Below, one piece after another: positions 58,421 to 64,000 of a stretch of 64,000 bases of DNA. Under the pieces are notes generated by a model, which had not been told where the DNA came from, made no database searches, and saw only the letters and a program-made list of their open reading frames with translations. The stretch lies in contig NZ_FWYF01000003.1 of assembly GCF_900176375.1 (NCBI RefSeq), positions 744,001-808,000 of the forward strand. The letters are read 5' to 3'. Within the stretch, counting starts at the first letter, position 1. Each line of letters begins with the position of its first letter. The translations under genes were made by a program, and so were the position numbers. This DNA is from Reichenbachiella faecimaris (GTDB lineage: Bacteria; Bacteroidota; Bacteroidia; Cytophagales; Cyclobacteriaceae).

Positions 58421-59983
58421 ATGCCGATTTTCAATTATGGAATCGATCATCTGACCCCTGGTGTGGCCATCGATATTGCCGAAGGCCGTACACAGGGTGT
58501 ATTGAATGAAGAAGCCACCCAAAAGATATTAGCCAGCAGGCAAAACGTTCTGGATATCACAGAACAAGAAAGAATTGTTTATGGTGTCAATACAGGATTC
58601 GGTTCCTTGTGCACCACCATCATCAACAAAGCTGATGCAGGCAAACTGCAAGAGAATATCCTAAGAAGTCACAGTGTAGGTGTTGGGGCTGAGACCCCAC
58701 TTGATGTCGCTAAGTTGATGATGATTTTGAAAGTACACGCCTTGTCCAAAGGCTATTCGGGTGTGGCTTTGGAAACATTAGAAAGAATCATCTGGCACAT
58801 TGAGCAAGATTTCATTCCTTATGTACCTCAGCAAGGTTCGGTAGGAGCATCAGGCGACTTAGCACCCTTGGCTCATTTGTTTTTGCCACTTATTGGTGAG
58901 GGAAAAATCTGGAAGGATGAGCAATGGATTACTACTAGAGAACTATTCCAAAGTGAAAACAAAGACTCACTCAATCTTGGGCCTAAGGAAGGTTTGGCCT
59001 TGATTAATGGAACCCAGTTCATCGCAGCTTATGCTCTAAAAGGTTTTGTACGAATGAGCAATTGTCTTGATTCTGCAGACATCATAGGAGCCATGAGCTT
59101 GGAAGCATTAAAAGGCTCTATGAAACCTTTTGATAGCGAATTGCATCAAATCAGGCCCTACAAAGGATCCATCTATGTGGCTGATAGATTAGAGAAATTG
59201 GTGACTGGTTCTGAGATTATCAATTCTCACCAAAATTGCAGCAGAGTTCAAGACCCATATTCTTTGCGTTGTATGCCACAAGTACATGGGGCTTCAAGAA
59301 ATGCCTGGTTGCACCTAAAGGAAATACTCACCATTGAGATCAACTCTGTGACGGACAATCCGATCATTTGTAGTGTAGATAAGACCATCAGTGGAGGTAA
59401 TTTTCATGGTCAGCCCATGGCCATGCCGATTGACTATGCATCTTTGGCTTCAGCCGAAATTGGCAATATCTCTGATCGCAGGGTGTATTTAATGCTCGAA
59501 GGAGACGTAGAAGGTTTGCCAGCCTTGCTGATGAACAACACAGGGTTGAACTCTGGTTTTATGATTCCTCAATACACATCTGCAGCTTTAGTAAGTGAAA
59601 ACAAAGGCTTGTGTTTCCCGTCGAGTGCGGATAGCGTGCCTACTTCTTTAGGGCAAGAAGATCATGTGAGCATGGGATCAATTGGCGGACGCAAACTCAA
59701 TACCATATTGGACAACTTGGAAAATATTTTGGGTATTGAACTGTTCTGTGCCGCTCAGGGGTTTGACTTTAGAAAACCACTGAAATCGAGTGCCATCCTA
59801 GAAGAAGTCCACGCGCACATACGTCAGCAAATTACTTTCGCCACAGAAGATCGAATTTTCGGAGACGATATGGCAATTGCTACAGACATCATAAGAAATA
59901 AAGAAATTGTATCAGTAGCCAACGAAGCTGCAGATCGTCACAACATTAACTTATACAATCATGAGGTATTCGGAATTTATTAA
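58421..59983 (+). CDS. hutH: Histidine ammonia-lyase
   Basis: 520 residues from the ATG at 58421 (a GTG at 58382 is possible). The MIO prosthetic group precursor Ala-Ser-Gly lies in [14 protein letters not shown] near residue 140. Further SVTDNPII and [11 protein letters not shown] segments fit. It turns histidine to urocanate. The end overlaps hutU by 23 bases. Confidence 0.95.
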   Translation: MPIFNYGIDHLTPGVAIDIAEGRTQGVLNEEATQKILASRQNVLDITEQERIVYGVNTGFGSLCTTIINKADAGKLQENILRSHSVGVGAETPLDVAKLMMILKVHALSKGYSGVALETLERIIWHIEQDFIPYVPQQGSVGASGDLAPLAHLFLPLIGEGKIWKDEQWITTRELFQSENKDSLNLGPKEGLALINGTQFIAAYALKGFVRMSNCLDSADIIGAMSLEALKGSMKPFDSELHQIRPYKGSIYVADRLEKLVTGSEIINSHQNCSRVQDPYSLRCMPQVHGASRNAWLHLKEILTIEINSVTDNPIICSVDKTISGGNFHGQPMAMPIDYASLASAEIGNISDRRVYLMLEGDVEGLPALLMNNTGLNSGFMIPQYTSAALVSENKGLCFPSSADSVPTSLGQEDHVSMGSIGGRKLNTILDNLENILGIELFCAAQGFDFRKPLKSSAILEEVHAHIRQQITFATEDRIFGDDMAIATDIIRNKEIVSVANEAADRHNINLYNHEVFGIY

Positions 59984-61637
59984 GCAGTACGCTTCACACC
60001 CTAACTATAAAGCACCAACTGGAAGCCAATTACATGCTAAGTCTTGGCAGACTGAGTCTGCACTAAGAATGCTCCTCAATAACCTTGACGCTGAAGTGGC
60101 AGAAGATCCATCTGAGTTGGTGGTATATGGCGGTACAGGACAAGCGGCCAGAAATGTAGAATCGCTTCAAAAGATCATTGAGCTATTGCTCAAACTAGAG
60201 AATGATGAGAGTTTGCTGGTGCAGTCTGGTAAGCCAGTGGGTATTGTACGTACGCATGCTGAAGCACCACGGGTATTGATTGCGAATTCTAATCTGGTTC
60301 CGGCATGGTCCAATTGGGAACACTTTCAATCTTTGAAAGAAAGAGGGTTGATGATGTATGGGCAGATGACTGCCGGAAGCTGGATTTATATTGGTTCACA
60401 GGGCATTTTGCAGGGGACTTATGAAACGTTTGTTGCCTGCGGAGAAAAGCATTTTGGCGGAAGCCTCAAAGGGAAGCTGGTAGTGACAGCCGGACTTGGA
60501 GGTATGGGCGGTGCGCAGCCATTGGCTGCTACCATGGCTGGAGCTACTTTCTTAGGAGCAGATATAGACCCAACAAGAATCCAAAAAAGACTGGATACCA
60601 AATATATCGACCGGATGACGCATTCTTACGAAGAAGCACGTGATTGGGTCATGGAAGCTAAAGCTAAAGGTGAAAATTTGTCTGTTGGTTTGGTGGCGGA
60701 TGCTGGTGACATGTTAGAGCAATTGATCGCTGATGGAATTGTTCCAGAGGTATTAACTGATCAGACCTCTGCTCATGATCCAGTATTTGGCTATGTGCCC
60801 AATGGCATGTCGCTCGAAGAAGCAGTCGATCTCAGAAAGAAAGATCAGGTGAAATATAAAGACCTTTCCCTGAAGAGCATGGCTCGTCACGTTGGCCTGA
60901 TGCTTGATTTGCAGAAGAAGGGAAGTAAAACTTTCGACTACGGAAACAATATTAGAGAATTTGCCAGACAGGGTGGAGAGCCCAATGCGTTTGATTTTAA
61001 TGGATTTGTGCCTGAGTATGTAAGGCCCTTGTTCTGTGAAGGCAAAGGACCCTTCAGGTGGGCAGCATTGTCTGGAGATCCTGAGGATATTTATGTGACA
61101 GATCAGGCACTGATTGAAGCCTTCCCAGAAAACAAGCACATGATCAACTGGCTTCAAGAAGCACAGAAGAAAGTGTCTTTTCAGGGTTTACCCTGTAGGA
61201 TTTGTTGGTTGGGTATGGGCGAAAGAGAAAAAGCTGGATTGATTTTTAATGATTTGGTGAAAACTGGAAAGGTCAAAGCACCAATCGTTATCGGACGTGA
61301 TCATTTGGACTGTGGTTCCGTGGCTTCACCCAATAGAGAAACTGAGGGAATGAAAGATGGTACAGATGCTGTTTCTGATTGGCCTCTTTTAAATCTGATG
61401 TCGAATGCCACAGGTGGCGCGACCTGGATTTCTTTCCATCATGGTGGAGGTGTAGGTATGGGGTATTCGCAGCATGCGGGTATGGTGGTTTTGGCTGATG
61501 GTACAGAAAGAGCAGAAAAATGCTTGAAGCGTGTGCTTCACAATGACCCAGCTATGGGCATCTTTCGCCATCACGATGCAGGATATGACAAAGCATCTAA
61601 GTTTGCGGATGACTTTGATTTGAATGTCTGGAAATAA
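59961..61637 (+). CDS. hutU: Urocanate hydratase
   Basis: 558 residues. [26 protein letters not shown] (NAD site) and [18 protein letters not shown] with the active Cys region. It hydrates urocanate in histidine breakdown. hutI and hutG are not nearby. Confidence 0.95.
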   Translation: MRYSEFIKQYASHPNYKAPTGSQLHAKSWQTESALRMLLNNLDAEVAEDPSELVVYGGTGQAARNVESLQKIIELLLKLENDESLLVQSGKPVGIVRTHAEAPRVLIANSNLVPAWSNWEHFQSLKERGLMMYGQMTAGSWIYIGSQGILQGTYETFVACGEKHFGGSLKGKLVVTAGLGGMGGAQPLAATMAGATFLGADIDPTRIQKRLDTKYIDRMTHSYEEARDWVMEAKAKGENLSVGLVADAGDMLEQLIADGIVPEVLTDQTSAHDPVFGYVPNGMSLEEAVDLRKKDQVKYKDLSLKSMARHVGLMLDLQKKGSKTFDYGNNIREFARQGGEPNAFDFNGFVPEYVRPLFCEGKGPFRWAALSGDPEDIYVTDQALIEAFPENKHMINWLQEAQKKVSFQGLPCRICWLGMGEREKAGLIFNDLVKTGKVKAPIVIGRDHLDCGSVASPNRETEGMKDGTDAVSDWPLLNLMSNATGGATWISFHHGGGVGMGYSQHAGMVVLADGTERAEKCLKRVLHNDPAMGIFRHHDAGYDKASKFADDFDLNVWK

Positions 61638-61764
61638 ATAAAGAGGCCGCCTCAAAAGTCAATAAGTCAGTCTGGCTTCTGCCTAGCCCAATGAGACAAA
61701 CCTTGGACAAGTAGAGCTTTTGCTCATCATCTTAATTAAATGCCGTTTTTGTTATCTTAGACAA

Positions 61765-62610
61765 ATGACGAAAGGCAATATCTTAATTACGGGTGCTTCT
61801 ACAGGCATTGGTGCAGCTTGTGCCAAAAAGTTTGTGGATGAAGGTTATACTGTCTATGGTAGTGTGAGAAAACAAGAAGATGCTAATCGGCTAACAGAAG
61901 CATTGGGTGAGAGTTTTCAACCACTCTTTTTTGATGTCACCAATGAATCAGCTATTAGGAAAGCTGCAGAAGAACTAACCAGTCAAGTAGAAGGACAGGG
62001 ATTGAAACTCCTGATCAACAATGCAGGTATTGCCGTGACGGGTGCTGTTGAATTGCTTGATGTAGAGGCTTATCGCAAGCAGTATGAAGTGAATTATTTC
62101 GGATTGATTGCTGTTACGCAAGCTTTTCTTCCTTTGCTTGGCGCAAAGAGAAACTATGAAAGCACTCCGGGTAAAATCATCAATATGAGTTCTATTGCCA
62201 GTAAGAGAGCCATGCCTTTCATGACTCCATATAGTAGCTCCAAAGCTGCTCTGGATAGTTTTACAGAAGGACTCAGACGTGAACTGTTGATTTACGGTAT
62301 TGACGCTGTTACTATCAATCCAGGGCCTATTCGAACACCTATCTGGGACAAACTAGACGTGAATTTTGACGATGTCAAAGGGACGGTTTATGAATCTATC
62401 CTCAAAAGGTTTATTAAGTTGGTGAATAAAGAAGCTTCTGAAGCCATTGATTCAGATGATTTTGCTCGGCGAGTTTTCAAAACGTTCATAAATAAAAGTC
62501 CAAAAGTTTCTAATGTAGTGATTAAGAATAAATTCTTAAAGTATAACTTAGTGAGTCTGGTGCCTGCCAGAAAGGTTGACAGCTTCATTAAAAAAGTATT
62601 AAAAATCTAA
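61765..62610 (+). CDS. Short-chain dehydrogenase/reductase
   Basis: 281 residues from the ATG at 61765. ILITGASTGIGAACAKKF (nucleotide loop), NNAG, catalytic Ser/Tyr/Lys in MSSIASKRAMPFMTPYSSSKAA in part (YSSSK), PGPIRTPI. Substrate unknown; the layout resembles retinol/steroid-type classical SDRs. The next gene starts 2 bases after its stop. Confidence 0.87.
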   Translation: MTKGNILITGASTGIGAACAKKFVDEGYTVYGSVRKQEDANRLTEALGESFQPLFFDVTNESAIRKAAEELTSQVEGQGLKLLINNAGIAVTGAVELLDVEAYRKQYEVNYFGLIAVTQAFLPLLGAKRNYESTPGKIINMSSIASKRAMPFMTPYSSSKAALDSFTEGLRRELLIYGIDAVTINPGPIRTPIWDKLDVNFDDVKGTVYESILKRFIKLVNKEASEAIDSDDFARRVFKTFINKSPKVSNVVIKNKFLKYNLVSLVPARKVDSFIKKVLKI

Positions 62611-62612
62611 TC

Positions 62613-63089
62613 ATGCTTATAAAAGAACACGTGGCTCTAATAGAGAAATTCTACACGGCCTTCAACGAAAAGGATGCTAAAACCATGACGGCCTGTTATC
62701 ACAAAGATTTGGAATTTGAAGACCCTGCTTTTGGGGTTTTGGATTATGATCAGGCCAGTGCCATGTGGGCGATGTTGTTGAGCGGCAACAATGACATTGA
62801 AATTGCCTTCAAAAATGCCTGGTCAGAGAACGAATTTGGTGGTGTAGACTGGGAAGCCAAGTATCCATTTTCTAAAACAGGCAGAAAAGTACATAATGTT
62901 ATTGATGCCAAATTTGAATTCAAAGATGGATTGATTGTAGGGCATCGTGATTATTTTGATTTCTATAAGTGGAGTAGAATGGCTCTTGGTCTGCCAGGTA
63001 TTTTACTGGGATGGACTGACTACCTGCATAAAAAAGTACAAACCCAATGCGCCTCAATGCTTGATAAATATATGACCGAGAATAGGTAG
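62613..63089 (+). CDS. NTF2/SnoaL-like protein
   Basis: 158 residues. EKFYTAFNEKDAKTMTACYHKDLEFEDPAFG is the typical start of the fold (shown in part as FYTAFNEKDAKTMTACYH). Co-transcribed with the SDR; perhaps they act together in a small oxidation step. Confidence 0.85.
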   Translation: MLIKEHVALIEKFYTAFNEKDAKTMTACYHKDLEFEDPAFGVLDYDQASAMWAMLLSGNNDIEIAFKNAWSENEFGGVDWEAKYPFSKTGRKVHNVIDAKFEFKDGLIVGHRDYFDFYKWSRMALGLPGILLGWTDYLHKKVQTQCASMLDKYMTENR

Positions 63090-64000
63090 TTATTCGCTTG
63101 TATCCTTCCCAAAATGTATTTCCCCATTTTTAGAAAGTAAGATAGCCAGTGGTCGGGTGTTATCAAACTGACCAAAAATAATAATCAGCGTGGCCGTAAT
63201 TGGTACAGACAAAATCATACCCACCACACCCCAAAGAAATCCCCATAGTGTCAGACTGAGTAAAACAACCAATGGACTGATATTCAATCGACTACCCATA
63301 AGGCGAGGATCTAATACATTACCTACCAGGATTTGAATTGCACCCACAGCAATTAATACGGTAAGAGCAACACTACCCTCCCCATACTGGATCAGACCAA
63401 ACAAGGCAGGAAATAAAGTGGCAACAACCGACCCAACAGAAGGAATAAAATTGAATAGGAAAATAATAAACGCCCAAAGGGCAGGCAACTCAATACCTAT
63501 TATTAGTAAAGCGAAGTAACTCAATAACCCAGTCAGGAAACTGGTAAATATTTTCACAGAAAGGTAATCATCAAAAAGATTGGCTACTGCATTTACAGTT
63601 TTGTAGATGTTGCCACCTGCAGTGGTTGTATTCAGCACTTTCTGTATTTTTTCTTGAAATAGAGTTTCTTCCAGCAATAGAAATACGACATAAATCAAGA
63701 TAATAATAAATTGCCCCACGATGCCTGCAAAGGATCCTGCGTAGCCCACAATGCTAGATTTGTATTCAGCTAGTAAAGAAAGAAAAGATTGATCGAGATT
63801 CTCAACGCCTGTCACATTTCCTAGTGCTAGCAGTGCTTTGGATATATTGTCGCTGTACTGTGGAAAGTTTTGAGCTAAACTTTGAAAATTCGAACCAATG
63901 ATTTTGGCTATCGAATAGATCGCCAAAAAAACAGCTACTGTACTTATGATCGTCACCAGCCATTGGGGAAGGCTATATTTTCCAATTTTAATTTTGCTTA
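63090..64000 (-). CDS. AI-2E family transporter (PF01594), cut by window end
   Basis: The frame continues past 63956 to the window edge (SLPQWLVTIISTVAV read upstream), so the start is missing. At least 303 residues with about six hydrophobic segments and the family pattern FNFIPSVGSVVATLFPALFG, LDPRLMGSRLNISPLVVLLSL in part. Family members export small molecules; autoinducer-2 transport is not proven for most. It is convergent with the NTF2-like gene with no gap. Confidence 0.85.
   Translation of the reverse strand, partial: SKIKIGKYSLPQWLVTIISTVAVFLAIYSIAKIIGSNFQSLAQNFPQYSDNISKALLALGNVTGVENLDQSFLSLLAEYKSSIVGYAGSFAGIVGQFIIILIYVVFLLLEETLFQEKIQKVLNTTTAGGNIYKTVNAVANLFDDYLSVKIFTSFLTGLLSYFALLIIGIELPALWAFIIFLFNFIPSVGSVVATLFPALFGLIQYGEGSVALTVLIAVGAIQILVGNVLDPRLMGSRLNISPLVVLLSLTLWGFLWGVVGMILSVPITATLIIIFGQFDNTRPLAILLSKNGEIHFGKDTSE

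Overview
The window looks like a chromosomal segment of a free-living, probably marine, Bacteroidota of the Cytophagales type. Support: about 40% GC; many lipoproteins with short leaders; few Shine-Dalgarno sequences; several matches to the Bacteroidota -7 promoter element TAnnTTTG; Bacteroidota-type gene pairs (YeeE/YedE plus DUF6691, WbqC next to Sua5, SSS symporter with mutarotase); and glycan-degrading lipoproteins. The species cannot be named from sequence alone. No rRNA, CRISPR, prophage, transposase or integrase was seen.

Layout. 1-8.8 kb: sugar use (end of a six-hairpin glycosidase, a GH2 beta-galactosidase lipoprotein, a mutarotase and a Na+/sugar symporter) around a homoserine-kinase-like protein and lysA. 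8.9-17.1 kb: thioesterase, SulP transporter, AraC regulator with an AhpD-like protein, fabG, a large membrane protein and a lipoprotein. 17.3-27 kb: clpC, wbqC-like, Sua5-like, mltG, an alkyltransferase-like DNA-repair protein, an SSS symporter, a fatty acid desaturase and an unknown membrane protein. 27-32.3 kb: sulfur metabolism, with divergent metZ/metX, then an operon of a persulfide-dioxygenase-like protein with rhodanese domains, a rhodanese and two YeeE-type membrane halves. 46.6-50.4 kb: clpX, clpP, tig and tRNA-Leu on the minus strand. 50.5-55 kb: relA/spoT, a Fur-family gene, a STAS protein and purA. 55-57 kb: GH30 and a small lipoprotein. 57.3-61.6 kb: a LysR gene divergent from hutH-hutU. 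61.7-64 kb: a short-chain dehydrogenase, an NTF2-like protein and an AI-2E family exporter cut by the window edge.

The outstanding region is 33.2-46.1 kb. It is an integron-like array of about eleven gene cassettes, all on the plus strand, with no integrase in the window. Every cassette runs from a G^TT boundary to a palindromic attC-like site. In ten of eleven, the first 9-12 bases of the cassette are the exact reverse complement of the 5' edge of its own attC-like site, which is the pattern expected of circularised and reinserted cassettes. The attC-like sites fall into two repeated families plus singletons, and several stems carry one extrahelical A. The array splits into three sub-arrays (A 33.2-38.0, B 39.0-44.4, C 44.5-46.1 kb). 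Each starts at a copy of a roughly 175-bp leader repeat that contains a near-perfect palindrome and ends exactly at the first cassette boundary. Cargo: two HigBA toxin-antitoxin pairs, a beta-lactamase-fold hydrolase, an RlaP-type nucleotidyltransferase, a GIY-YIG protein, a Crp/Fnr regulator, an NTF2-like protein and several unknown secreted or membrane proteins. The right ends of sub-arrays A and C cut into chromosomal-type genes (an ABC permease behind padR, and a GNAT acetyltransferase). REP-like hairpins lie between the sub-arrays.
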